Shown: one piece after another, positions 21,773 to 32,320 of the stretch
Numbering within the stretch: position 1 is the stretch's first letter
How the letters are laid out: every line of letters begins with the position of its first letter
DNA from: Hofstenia miamia
Lineage: Eukaryota > Xenacoelomorpha > Acoela > Hofsteniidae
Length of the DNA stretch: 64,000 nt
Direction of reading: 5' to 3'
Assembly (NCBI GenBank): GCA_900660155.1
Contig: CABFPE010000229.1
Coordinates: 844,564-908,563, forward strand
Translations under genes and position numbers: made by a program
Notes under the pieces: generated by a model
Told to the model about the DNA's origin: nothing
Database searches by the model: none
Seen by the model: the letters and a program-made list of their open reading frames with translations, nothing else

Positions 21773-24700
21773 GTAAGTGTAATATTATATTTTTGGATTG
21801 GTTTACCAATGATTGTAATTGCACTCTATATATATCTATCTTCCTTTGTATGGAAATCAGTTGGATATATATATGTAATAACAATACACAAAAAGTGTGT
21901 AGTTAAATAATAAAACATTAAAATAAATTATCTAAATAGAAAGCTGTTGAAGGCATTGCAATTGGTAAATTATATGTTGCAGAAGGGAGTAAATTGATTT
22001 CTTCATTGCTTCAGTACATCAAATGATTTGGAGAACGTTCGTTAACAAAAAAATATATCACATGTGACAACGACTCTATAGCTTAAATAGCTTTAATTAC
22101 GAAGTTGATATGCAATTAACAGATGGGGTAGTTTTTACTTATCATAGTAAGATACTAAAACAATGACACAATTCGTAACTGTTTTAGCTTGGCAAAAATT
22201 TGTTAATCTTGAAAAAATTTTTTTTTCACTTATTTAAAATTATTTTTGCATGTAATATGGTTATGAATTTTTCACCGAGTCTTAGTAATGCTGTAAACAG
22301 GATGAAAAAATTCCGATTTGCCAGTTTTGTAATATACGTCTAGTGAGACCTTTTAAATTTAGTTTTAAATGATATTTAGCCCAGGGACGCAGCGATGGGC
22401 TTAGGAGGGGCTAAGCCCCGTCTGAGAGATTGGCGAGACCCTCCTACATCATTTTAAAGGAACTATGCTTTAACTCCAAGATGACTTTTTTTAAGTTATT
22501 TCAACTCAAAAAGAGTACTCAGAGTAAGAACTGATTGTTTTTTCTTGGCTTCAGTTATTTACAGAGCTATTTACATATTTTCTAGCCAAGCAGTTCTTTT
22601 CATTTTATTAAAATGCACGACACGGCTCACCTGACAACAGAAACAAGTATTCACATTATGTACAGAATACTTACACAACTGAAGTTAATGGAGTATTTTC
22701 AAACAAATAGCAAATTTCTTACCATAGAGAGATCTAAAACACACAAAAGGAAGAAACAGTGAAACAAAGTAAGTTAAGGAATTAATATGTTAACACACTT
22801 GTACTTACATTAAAAGAGGCGAAATATAAGAACTGGACACATTACTATCTAAAAAGGGGGTTATGTTAATGAAATTGATATTTACAGTTTTTTTGTGAAG
22901 AAACTCTATTTAAAGGAAATAAGATTAGCGATCATTACGCATTGCTATGGATTTGACTACATATTCAACAACAGATTTAAATTTTTAAATTTTAAGAGAT
23001 TTTCAAGATTTTTAAAATTAGATGGTTTTGCTGATATTCTATTTCTCCAGCTAAAAATCAGATGTTTCGGGTTTTCATTGCTAACCTGCAGGATGGTGTG
23101 GCAATCAGTCTCGTGTAGAAAAATTTGTCTCTTAATTATACTGTTCAGGATAACCTTGTACATAATACTTTTATAATATTGGCGCACTTTAGATTTTCGG
23201 ACTTCATTCAGGAGATTAATTATAATTGTTTTCCTTTCATTAGTCTCGCAGAAGATTGCCGCCTTATGTACGATGGTTGCTGTGGCCTTATCATTTGAAA
23301 AGTCTGCTAAGTGCTTGCCCTTGGCTTTATTATAGAAAATCAAGCATTTGCCTCATTGGATCTATTTCTTTGTTAAATGAGAAGTTTTGATAACTTCTTT
23401 ATTATATGTGCTAGTTCTGAACTGCAACCATCCGGATTGCTATTTCATCATGTATAGGGTCATATATAAATGTTGACAATTTTAGTTTCCTAGGAAGAGA
23501 AAAGTTACAAATTGTTCGCGCTTGTGTGCATCTTGATTATATTTTTGTATAGGTGGAAAATGGGATGGCTAGCGTTTTTAAGAATTGTAAAAAAGTGATT
23601 TATTTTGTTCGCAACTTGCATGTGGAAGATATAGCCCAGCTGAACACTTCCATTCTGATAGCAGCAATACAGGAGTTTTGAAAACCTACGGTGGTCTCTG
23701 TTCTTTTAAAGGGTCTCATTTATTTGACGTTGAATGGGATTGCTATGCTTGATTAATGGATAGTGTGTAAGACAAGACCAGCCAACGCTAAATATACAAC
23801 ACTTAACATTCAAAGTGAAATTAGAAATTTTGACTAAAACAGTTCAAGTAAGTAAGGGTATTATTTGCCATTTGTATGAATAGAATTGTGGATACGAAGA
23901 TATTGAAGCCTTGGTAAAGAGATTTATTGAATTTAGTCTATTGTGTTAGAACTTGGTTACTAGAACCTTTGACCAATTGCATGACATATGTGGAAAATCG
24001 AGCATATAGCTAAGAATGATCTATGCTAATTCTGAAGCTAAACTTGATGCATTTTGTCATTGTCAGGCTCGTGGTTTAGTTGCTACAAATTAATTTTATA
24101 CTATTTCTCATTTCGCTACGAATGTTCTAACTTTAATATATATTGCATCCAAAGTTTTGCAAAATATAAATACAAAAATTATGTTAGCTGTACAAGTAAT
24201 TAAATCTATTCCCCCAGAAATATTGAAAATTACATAAAAATATAATGCAATCAAAATTCAGGGACTCAAAATTGAACTAATGGGTAACCTAGTAATCACT
24301 CTAGAAAGTGAAGTGATCACTAAGTGTTGTTTGCCATTATTTTCTGATTTATGTGAAACTACTTTTGTTAGACTTTGTTTGCCAGGCTGTTAACTCAATT
24401 GAAAATGAATTTGAAAGCCGTTTTAATGATAATAATTTACATTTGTAAAGGGCCATTTTTCACTTTTTCTTTGAAGCAATTTTTTGCAACTGCCCATGGT
24501 AGTTCTAAAGGGCAATCTTGTTTTATCAAAATTCTCATGCAATTTTTTCAAAGCCTATTATGAAATTGGGGAATACTGAGATTTGGAAAAAAACTATTGG
24601 TGGAAGTCACTGGAACTAAATATTTCAAGGCTACCATGAGAAAAATGGCTAATTTCTTTTCTTATTATGGCATCGACGAAAGTCACTATTTCAAAATGTT

Positions 24701-24926
24701 CAGGCTTTACCCTGGTCCACAATTCATTAAATTTATCAGACCTGGTGTGGCTTTGCAAAACCTCATTTGCTCTGCATTATTAAGAATAGACTTTCCAAAA
24801 TTACATAAGTCTTCTGCTCATTTAGAAGCAAAATTTGGATTATTTTGCCTTTGAAAAAGAACCTCTACCTCAGGTTGATATTAATGATTCATTAAAGTTT
24901 GGAAGGAAAAGCTTTGTTTTCTTTAC
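21773..24926. other. Non-coding and decayed-transposon interval
   Basis: At 22381 the motif cagggacgcagcgatgggct, followed by aggaggggctaagcccc, looks like the terminus of a hAT-type DNA transposon. Farther on, AVNSIENEFESRF (about 24385-24425) faintly resembles the hAT C-terminal region, but no conserved block is certain and no matching second end was found. Otherwise no gene was recognised. If the flanking exons (21732 and 25215) belong together, this is intron sequence. Confidence 0.3.
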
Positions 24927-24949
24927 AATATATATATATATATATATAT
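24927..24949. repeat. Short (AT)n microsatellite
   Basis: About 23 bp of alternating AT. Confidence 0.9.
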
Positions 24950-25214
24950 CGTATATAAATGTATGTTAAAAAAGCCGTCAAAAAATTCACTGCAGCTAAC
25001 TACCGACCAAATTATTCAAGATGATAGAATTTGATCAAAATTGTGCTCTATTAAGCAATACATATTCAAATACAAATAAAAAAGAACAATTTTCTCTAAT
25101 TTCCCGAAAATTTTTATTGATATTTGGTTAATTTTATAATATATGTTATATTTTATCACCTTCAGCTTTTCCTAACAAATTTTTAAAAATTATTAATTTG
25201 CAACCATTATTTAG

Positions 25215-25356
25215 ATGTGGAATGTTTTTTGGAGAGTGGGAGTTAATGGCTGGGAAAGCACAGAAATGGATGAGAGAGCAGAAGATGCCTAGGGGGTTTG
25301 ATATTGATAGTGTGAAAGCATCTGCAAGACAAGTTCTTCACATTTTGAGATCTTAA
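25215..25356 (+). CDS. Candidate terminal coding exon of an unrecognised small host gene
   Basis: An acceptor accattatttag (TTTAG type, as in the THOC2 introns) is followed by 46 codons and a TAA. The peptide starts CGMFFGEWELMAGKAQKWM and ends SARQVLHILRS. It is richer in G and C than its surroundings and has an amphipathic, lysine/arginine-rich composition like a folded host protein. No transposon family comes to mind. The phase fits the candidate first exon at 21732. Joined directly they would give a protein of about 60 residues. I do not recognise it; no polyadenylation signal was identified. Confidence 0.4.
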
Positions 25357-25429
25357 TTCCTTTCTTTCTGTGTATATAATTAAGTGATAAGTTATGAATT
25401 TGAATATTTGTAGAAAATATTTTAAAATT

Positions 25430-25620
25430 TAAGTGGCATTTGTCTTTCAAAGTTTCCTTGTAAGTGTTGTGGAGATAATAATGCGGTATGAAGGAACAAC
25501 TAATATCATTCACGCACTCAGTTGTCAAGGTCCTAATTCTTACCAGATTTGACCCAAATTTCTTATTTAGCCCATAGAAGAAATTGCACATATCGAAAGC
25601 ATTTGACTTGCAAAAGGCCA
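25430..25620. repeat. Diverged interspersed repeat, copy 1
   Basis: This block matches 26755-26935 in the same orientation. Shared landmarks are ataataatgcggtat, ttcacgc, the 'tttagccc' block and cacatatcgaa followed by gatttgactt. Divergence is substantial, perhaps 30%, with small indels. The minus-strand open frame through it does not look like a known protein. Confidence 0.7.
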
Positions 25621-26754
25621 TTCAAAAGCTAGAACTAACAAAATGAGTTTAGTAGAATGGTATATTATAATACAATAGACTCTTTCTTTTTTATATGATT
25701 CTTTTTATGAGAATCACAAAACTTAAGATTCTCCAAATTTTAGAATTACATTCTTCGGCATCAATTTAAAGCTTAAGGAATAGGTATTCAATAGTAATCA
25801 AGTTGATGTAGGTTTATATCGGGACTAATATTTTTATTGTCAAATTTTTCAATACTATTGTGTATATCCTTCTTATCTTCGTATTTAGCCTGATAAGATA
25901 AAAGGGCAATTATCAAAACCGTTATGGTCTTTATACTTATATATCTTTAGTATTTGATCTGTCACGAACGTTTTCTTTTATATAAAAGGTTTGCTGAGGA
26001 CATAAAAATTTTGTGAAAGATGTTTTTTATATATTTAAAATTTAACTAAAAAATAATATATTTTTTACATGATAAGTATGTTTTAGCCAACGAATATTTT
26101 TTTAATTGTTTCCATAAAATTTAAAATCTTAATGAGCAGATTCTGTGACTGAGTGGTTAAAAAATTTTTATTGGGGTAATGCCTTAAATATATTCATGTC
26201 CATGCATTTGAATTGTCATTGTCTGGCTATTTAATTTTGTGCTTAAAATGAGCATTAAATCACTCGCAAAAACCACTGTTTTGCTGATAATAGTTGATAG
26301 TTAGTAATTTATAGTTCTTTACAAAATATGTGAAAGATGATTTAATCAGTTATCTATTTTTGAAAAATTTTCATGATCGTATAAATTTTTTTTGAAGCGC
26401 TCATAGCTCAGAAACTATTAAACTATGCTTAATCTGCAAGCACTACGTGACTTCTTACATTGCGAGCGGTACTCCTCAATGGATTAGCATAACTCTGCAC
26501 AATAATCACAATTTTCAATAGATTTAGTTGCCTTTCCAGTTCATCAAATCCTTCTAAGTACATGAACATTCACCTACTGAAAGGGATGCGAAAGCAATGA
26601 TTCATACTAAATTTGAATTGATCTTGTAAACGCATCCGCAAAAATGTTTTTCACAATTCCAAATTTAAATTCCTTCCAATTTGTGCATTGAAGCTTTGAT
26701 GATGCTTTTGGATTATCCAGTATAAAAGAGGTTCTGCGCGTATGTTCATGATTA
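25621..26754. other. Non-coding AT-rich region
   Basis: Nothing recognisable was seen between the two copies of the diverged repeat. Confidence 0.4.
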
Positions 26755-26935
26755 AGTGACATTTGCTGTCAAAATTAGATCGTAACTGTTGTGGAATAAT
26801 AATGCGGTATAATTGTAAAACTAATTCTTTCACGCGCTCGGTTTTCAAAATCCTCATTTATATCCAGTATAGAATCAAATTTATTTTTTAGCCCCTAAAA
26901 ATTCACATATCGAAGGATTTGACTTACACGCTACC
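26755..26935. repeat. Diverged interspersed repeat, copy 2
   Basis: Same-orientation partner of 25430-25620. The two are about 1.3 kb apart, which suggests an old tandem or independent insertions of one element. Confidence 0.7.
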
Positions 26936-26946
26936 AATACGTCGTA

Positions 26947-27203
26947 CTAAGAAATATTCCACAATGCATTAGTGCTTATCCAAGTACTACCTACATCATG
27001 ATTTTCAAACCTGGAAATAGGCATTGAATTTTTTTTTTGGCCTCGTGCATCAAGAATTCTTAGAGCTCTTTCTACTTTGAATAGTCCTTTTGTCACTTCT
27101 CCAAATCTTCCATTTGTTCCTAGTTTATCGTATGTTACTTCCTTTGCTGTCTTAAGCCTTGATACTATATGTGCATTTAAAGCGAGAGTAGTTTTTGCCT
27201 TTA

Positions 27204-27207
<4 letters not shown>
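26947..27207 (-). other. 86-codon open frame abutting the (TTA)n tract, unrecognised
   Basis: On the minus strand the frame contains ALNAHIVSRLKTAKEVTYDK and GLFKVERALRILDARG. Its amino-acid composition looks more protein-like than most open frames here. It begins exactly at the (TAA)n microsatellite in which the R4/Dong-like LINE sits, so any upstream part would be on the other side of the LINE or lost. It could be a fragment of an older transposon ORF. No function is proposed. Confidence 0.25.

Positions 27208-27285
<78 letters not shown>
27205..27285. repeat. (TTA)n microsatellite at the LINE 3' end
   Basis: About 80 bp of near-perfect TTA repeat ((TAA)n in the sense of the LINE). It directly follows the 3' UTR of the minus-strand LINE. 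Confidence 0.95.
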
Positions 27286-27333
27286 CCTTGCATCTCACAG
27301 CTTCATGCTGGTATCCCTCTCAGCTCGGGGAAC

Positions 27334-30300
27334 TCACCAGTTCCCAGGGAGTCTGAGAGCTTTCCTCAGGACTCTAGCTGTTCCTAACAATGCTGCCTTC
27401 TGTGCTACTGCTCCTCCCCACTTTGGTACTCCCAACTCCTCCAAGTATCTCTTATGCTTCTTACTCACTGCTCCTAGTGCGCCTACTACTACCGGGACTA
27501 CTTCAACTTTCTTTAACTTCCACAGCCTTTCTATTTCCTCTGCTAACTCTCTGTACTTGTCTATCTTCTCTTTCTCCTTGCTTTCTACATTCCTGTCCTT
27601 TGGTACTGCTATGTCTATTACTGTTCCTAATCTTTTCTCTTTGTCTACCACTACTATGTCTGGCCTCCGTGCTTCTATCACTTTGCTCGTCTGTATGTTG
27701 AAATCCCACAGTATCTTAACCTTCTCATTTTCTATGACGCCCTGTGGCTTGTGCTCATACCACTTGTCTCCTGCTTCTAACCCATGCTGCCTGCTCAAAC
27801 TCCAGTGTACCATTCTTCCCACCTTGTCATGCCTGAACTTATACTCATTCTGTGCCAACTTCTCACACCCTGCTATCAGATGATCTACTGTCTCCGCCTC
27901 TTTCTTACATAGCCTACACTTATCACTTACTTCTACTCTTCTGTCTATATGCTTCTTCACCCAGTTTGTTCTTATTGCTTGCTCCTGTGCTGCCATTATT
28001 AGTGCTTCTGTTTCTCTCTTCAGTCCTGCCTTCTTTAACCACTTGTTGCTCTCTTCTCTATCACACTTTTCTGTGTTCCTCCAGTATTCTCCATGCATTG
28101 CCTTCTGCCTATACCTTGTTTGTCTCTCTGATTCCATCCTACTCTGGTATATCTTCTTTCCTTCACTCTCAGTTCTTATCTTCTTTAACTCCTTAGTGAC
28201 CTCTAGTAGGGACCCCTCAGGTTGCTCTTCTACATATTCCTTTAGCCCTAGTGCTTCTGCTTCTACAGTCTCCTCCACACTTAGCAGCCCTTTACCTCCC
28301 TTATGCCTTGTCATGTACAGCCTATCTACATCTCCATTGAGGTTGAATGCTCTCTCTGCTGCTAGTATCTTCCTTGTCTCCCTGTCTAATTCCCTCAGTT
28401 CATTCTTATTCCACCTAACTATTCCTGCCGAATATCTCAACACTGGTATTGCCCACGTATTAATTGCCTTTATGCTGTTCTGCCCATTCAATGCTGACTT
28501 CTGTAGTACCTTCCTTACTCTCCTCTTGTACTCTTTCCTTAGCCTCATCTTCATTTCCATGTGATCTGTTCTGTCCTTCTCTATTACTCCTAAGTACTTG
28601 TACCCCTCCTTGACTTCCTCAATCTTATCCCCACTGCTTGTCCTCAAGCCCTCCCCATCCACACACTTGCCTCTAGTCATTGTCACTGCTGCACACTTTC
28701 CTAATCCAAACTCCAACCCTGAATCTCTGCTTGCCTTCTCCAATGTCTCCACTTGCTTCTGCAACATCTTCCTTGAACTAGCGTACATCTTCAGGTCGTC
28801 CATGTACCACAGGTGACTCACTGCTCTACCATTCTTCTCCATCTTATACCCTATGCCTGTCTCCTTTAACTTTTCTGTGATAGGGATTAAGCTAACTACA
28901 AACAGTAGTGGCGCTAAGCTGTCTCCCTGGAATATGCCTCGCCTAAACCTCAACCTATGCCCATCTATCTCAGTCTGCCACTTTGCCATCTCCCTCTCTA
29001 GAAACTCAACCCATTTCCGTGAAACTCCATTAGCCTCTAACGTCTTCAATACCCACCTATGTGAAATGCTGTCATATGCCTTCCTGTAGTCTATCCATGC
29101 CATTGCCAAGTTTGTCTTCCTTCTTCTACAATTCTCCACCACTGCCTGGTCTATCAACAACTGATCTTTGCATCCTCTCGTCTTTGTCCTACATCCCTTC
29201 TGCTCCTCTGGTATCAACCTATTCTGTTCTAAGTAACATGCCAGCCTACTTGAAATCACTGAAGTTAGCAATTTCCACGTTGTTGGCAGACATGTTATTG
29301 GCCTGAAGTTGCTTGCCTCACTACCTTTCTTTGGGTCCTTCTGTATCAGAAATGTCCTTCCCACTACCATCCACTCTGGACACCCACTCACCACACACTC
29401 CTCCAATGCTACTGCTAGTCTCTCATGAACACTTGTGAACTTCTTCAGCCAATACCCATGTACCTCATCTCTGCCTGGCGCCTTCCAGTTCTTCATCTTC
29501 TTTAGAGCCTCCTTCAGCCTTACAGTTGTGATTACTTCTTCTTCTTGCCTGACTTCTTTCTGCATCTGTACACTCTCTATCTCTGGTCCTGCACTTCCCC
29601 ATATATTCTCCCAGAACCTTACTGCATCTTCGCCTGCTCTAGCTGTAGCCTTTTCTCCTGCATCTAGTTCTTTGTAGAATCTTCCTTCTTGAGTCTCAAA
29701 CTTCATATTGTCTCTTGCCTGCTTTGCCCTTGCCCTATACTTTCTCAGTTTCTCAGCTTCTGCAACTAATCTCTGCTTAAGCTCTTCTCTTGCAGTTTCT
29801 ATAGTCTTCCCCTTACCTACCCTGCACCTGTCCTGCACTGCCTTACTTGTCCTGATCTTCCCTATTTGCTGCCTAATTTTTGCCACTTTATTCTCAATTC
29901 TTCTTTCCCATGCTGGCTTTCTGTCTCCCTTATCTTCTTGTCGCCTTTTCTTCTTCATTTCCATGCCTACATTCTTCAGCACTTCCCATGCGCCTGCATA
30001 CACTAAGCTATTTACTTCTGTAACACTCCTAGCATCTATCCTCTCCAACACTTTATTGACTTTTGCTGTCTCTACTGCTAGCTTACTTCTCTTAACTCTT
30101 CTTGGGACTGGCAACCTAGCTCTCTCACCTATTTCTTCCTTCATCTTTTCCTTGATTGCTGCTTCAGTTTCTGCATCTGCTACTTCTGCCACTTCTGTCT
30201 CAACATCTATCACTTCATCTTCCCTTTGCTTAACTTGTTCAACTCTCTTTTTCCCCTTACTCTCATCCAGCTGTAACTTTCTCACTTGCCCTGCAAGCCT

Positions 30301-30591
30301 CTGCTCTGTAACTTCTAATCCCGTTCTTGCCTTCCTCCATTCTTCCAACATTCTCTTCCTGTAACCCCTCTCATCTGGCCTGCTTCTTCTGTAACACTCC
30401 AATGCTGTCCTGTTCTGCTCATCTGTCCACTTATGCCGTTGTCCATTGGTCTGTGTGGATCCTGTACTGCCACTTCTCGAGTCCACACTCCCGATTGTGG
30501 AGTCCGCCTGTTGTCCGGAGATTCTTAGCACCCTCTGACCATTGAAGGCCTGCCGGGGACTGAGGGCCTTTGCTCTCTCATGACTTCTCAT
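27334..30591 (-). CDS. R4/Dong-like LINE polyprotein: Myb-like domain, reverse transcriptase, REL endonuclease
   Basis: This 1085-residue protein would bind its own RNA, nick a TAA-repeat target and copy itself in by target-primed reverse transcription. A Myb/SANT-like helix-turn-helix spans about residues 52-108 (HKWTDEQNRTALECYRR, then QRLAGQVRKLQ). A basic linker follows. The RT core begins near residue 365 (WKAPGRDEVHGYWLKKF), with AMAWIDYRKAYDSISH (motif A), GIFQGDSLAPLLF and WYMDDLKMYA near residue 595 (catalytic YMDD). A zinc knuckle C-x2-C-x8-H-x4-C lies near residue 897. The restriction-like endonuclease RRPDIVVVDK ... VIDIAVP ... K-x2-K-Y lies near residues 978-1030. No in-frame stop occurs. 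The ATG at 30591 is the first in frame, and the second copy starts equivalently. Large antisense open frames here are by-products of its codon use. Confidence 0.92.
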   Translation of the reverse strand: MRSHERAKALSPRQAFNGQRVLRISGQQADSTIGSVDSRSGSTGSTQTNGQRHKWTDEQNRTALECYRRSRPDERGYRKRMLEEWRKARTGLEVTEQRLAGQVRKLQLDESKGKKRVEQVKQREDEVIDVETEVAEVADAETEAAIKEKMKEEIGERARLPVPRRVKRSKLAVETAKVNKVLERIDARSVTEVNSLVYAGAWEVLKNVGMEMKKKRRQEDKGDRKPAWERRIENKVAKIRQQIGKIRTSKAVQDRCRVGKGKTIETAREELKQRLVAEAEKLRKYRARAKQARDNMKFETQEGRFYKELDAGEKATARAGEDAVRFWENIWGSAGPEIESVQMQKEVRQEEEVITTVRLKEALKKMKNWKAPGRDEVHGYWLKKFTSVHERLAVALEECVVSGCPEWMVVGRTFLIQKDPKKGSEASNFRPITCLPTTWKLLTSVISSRLACYLEQNRLIPEEQKGCRTKTRGCKDQLLIDQAVVENCRRRKTNLAMAWIDYRKAYDSISHRWVLKTLEANGVSRKWVEFLEREMAKWQTEIDGHRLRFRRGIFQGDSLAPLLFVVSLIPITEKLKETGIGYKMEKNGRAVSHLWYMDDLKMYASSRKMLQKQVETLEKASRDSGLEFGLGKCAAVTMTRGKCVDGEGLRTSSGDKIEEVKEGYKYLGVIEKDRTDHMEMKMRLRKEYKRRVRKVLQKSALNGQNSIKAINTWAIPVLRYSAGIVRWNKNELRELDRETRKILAAERAFNLNGDVDRLYMTRHKGGKGLLSVEETVEAEALGLKEYVEEQPEGSLLEVTKELKKIRTESEGKKIYQSRMESERQTRYRQKAMHGEYWRNTEKCDREESNKWLKKAGLKRETEALIMAAQEQAIRTNWVKKHIDRRVEVSDKCRLCKKEAETVDHLIAGCEKLAQNEYKFRHDKVGRMVHWSLSRQHGLEAGDKWYEHKPQGVIENEKVKILWDFNIQTSKVIEARRPDIVVVDKEKRLGTVIDIAVPKDRNVESKEKEKIDKYRELAEEIERLWKLKKVEVVPVVVGALGAVSKKHKRYLEELGVPKWGGAVAQKAALLGTARVLRKALRLPGNW

Positions 30592-30613
30592 CAGTGTTAT
30601 TTTTTGTGTTTGA

Positions 30614-30757
30614 TTTTGGACTCACATTCTCCTAGGAAGTTGCCAACCAAGGCTTTAGAGACCTTCCTGCCCCATGAGCTTTTCATTTTGGACTGCCCTT
30701 GTCCTAGGAAGTTGCCAACCAAGGCTTTAGAGTGCTTCCTACCCTGTGAGCTAAGTC
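30614..30757. repeat. 72-bp direct repeat in the LINE 5' region
   Basis: Unit 1 (30614-30685) and unit 2 (30686-30757) share cctaggaagttgccaaccaa and the ggctttagag that follows, with a handful of differences elsewhere. They lie between the tRNA-like head and the LINE start codon. The copy at 38.8 kb lacks them. Confidence 0.85.
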
Positions 30758-30760
30758 ATC

Positions 30761-30836
30761 CAGTTTGCTAACCACGATCACAGTTGCTTAACCTCAGCTT
30801 ACCAAGCTGCGTCTCTACCAACTGGGCTACCTGCCC
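30761..30836 (-). other. tRNA-like head of the LINE (A box, anticodon-like hairpin)
   Basis: On the minus strand the segment begins GGGCAG, then TAGCCCAGTTGG, an exact match to a Pol III A box (TRGCNNAGTNGG) at 30819-30830. CAGCTTGGTAAGCTG follows at 30795-30809, a hairpin that places GGT in the anticodon position of a 7-base loop. A convincing B box is not seen where one is expected, so this is not an intact tRNA gene. It lies directly against the (TAA)n tract on the 5' side of the LINE. It could be a Pol III-type promoter module, a captured tRNA or SINE head, or a pre-existing tRNA relic at the target. Confidence 0.6.
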
Positions 30837-30837
<1 letters not shown>

Positions 30838-30907
<70 letters not shown>

Positions 30908-30908
30908 T
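30838..30908. repeat. (TTA)n microsatellite at the LINE 5' end
   Basis: About 70 bp of TTA repeat. With 27205-27285 it brackets the LINE, as expected for insertion into one TAA-repeat tract. Confidence 0.95.
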
Positions 30909-31979
30909 ATTAATCTTTTTTGAACAATCAAGCACCCATTAAACGATTAAGAAATAGAATTTTCATTGAAATTATGGTTCCTCAATCTAACATTTAATTT
31001 TATTAAGTTAATATAGTTCTTGATTTTAAAAAATAATATTGAAACTGTTAACAAATGGTTAATTTTTTAAAAGCTACAAAATTTTATTAAAAAAATTATA
31101 TCTAATCAATTTCCTAAAATTCCTCCTTCAATTTTATTAAACTTTGTAAAGAAATTAAACTTTTTCTTTTAGCTATCATAATAAAACAATTGTTATTGGC
31201 AGCTGCCATATTTATAAAGTCTGAAATTCCCATCACTAAAGTCGAAAAAATTCATTTGGGCTTAGAAGAATTTACAACACTTTTTAATGAATTTGAGGAT
31301 ATAAAAGCTTGAGAGTAAATGGCAATGCTCATGGTAGACTTGAATTTATACTGTAACATTAGAAGTATCTTTATTAGCACATTTCTAGTTGGTTGCTCGT
31401 GACTGTTGTCAACGCTAAAACAAAATATCAATGCATTCATCCTGTCTACTAAACTATATCTTGTGTTGCCCTTTGCTACTTTGGTATAAATATTCGATTG
31501 CAATGTATAGCTATTTTCGAAATAGCCTATTAAATCTAGCTTTAAGCCTAACACTAAACTTTACAATAACTAGTGATTGGGAGATTAAGCCAATTTATCA
31601 ACAATTGCTATACGGTATTTTTCTTTAATAATGGGAGATCACACTTGTCAAAATAGCGCCAATGATTGAGTATATTTTAAAAGAGGAAGTTTTTGTAAGT
31701 AGATTTCAATCAGCGTTTCTTTTAGTTCTACAAATCGATTTTTCAACATTTTTGAACAATTTTATCTAAGCCTGTTAAAAAAATTGAAAGCATTTAAAAA
31801 AATTTTGTGGAAGATATCACAGAATTTGAAACATTTCTAAGAGAATTACGGTTAATGAATTCGAATTTCTTAGTTAAAATGATACTAAGCTCGACATTGC
31901 AAAAAGTGTTTGAACATCAATTCTTGTTTTGTCTTTGATTTTTGTTCTCATCGTATTCTTTCAAATACCACCAGACATT
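30909..31979. other. Non-coding AT-rich region
   Basis: No recognisable coding sequence or repeat was seen. Confidence 0.4.
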
Positions 31980-32320
31980 TTCCATAGGGTTAGGAGGCAA
32001 TTGTTAATATCCTCAATAAATTTCTGGGTAAGCTGAGAAATATGAGGAATTGCACAGCCGTGCTGCAGTAAGCAGCTGCGCGAACTTCGAGATAAACAAC
32101 ATGTTCATTTCGGAGTCCGCGGCAGCTGTCTGGATAAAGCACGTTGGCATAACCAGAGAACCCTTCGACTACTTGACAGTACTTCTGGCTATTAGCGAGA
32201 TAACAAGAAATTTAGAAAGTTTGTTTCAAAAATTTGAGTTTTATTTTTCTGCAATGAGGTGTGCAGTGCAAATATATCAAATATTGTTTTCATTTGTAAA
32301 TGTAGAGCCGTAAAATGTCA
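31980..32320 (-). pseudogene. Possible Tc1/mariner transposase remnant
   Basis: On the minus strand, around 32000-31950, the reading LPPNPMENVWWYLKEYDENKN resembles the '[15 protein letters not shown]' block around the last catalytic acid of Tc1/mariner transposases. The adjoining GC-richer stretch up to 32200 would correspond to the preceding part, but no frame gives a convincing QDNAPxH block. The copy is heavily decayed, and the plus-strand open frame at 32050-32313 is probably its shadow. Confidence 0.35.

Larger units (their letters stand above)
27286..30836 (-). mobile_element. R4/Dong-like LINE, apparently full length, inserted in (TAA)n
   Basis: In the sense orientation (minus strand) the element reads (TAA)n, a tRNA-like head (30836-30761), a 72-bp direct repeat (30757-30614), a single 1085-codon ORF, a 3' UTR of about 48 bp and (TAA)n. 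A C-terminal restriction-like endonuclease with one ORF defines the REL-endonuclease LINEs. Insertion into TAA repeats is the known habit of Dong elements of the R4 clade. The ORF is unbroken, so the copy is young. Other copies lie at 7554-8548 and 38527-38873. The clade assignment is inference from domains and target; an alignment of the RT would settle it. Confidence 0.85.

Noticed and set aside
27385-30545. Many plus-strand open frames of 70-270 codons opposite the LINE ORF
   Set aside because: They are leucine/serine-rich antisense shadows of the purine-rich LINE coding strand, and the same shadows appear at 7500-8550.
32050-32313. GC-richer 87-codon plus-strand frame as a host exon
   Set aside because: The region next to it on the other strand resembles a Tc1/mariner motif and no splice structure supports a gene.
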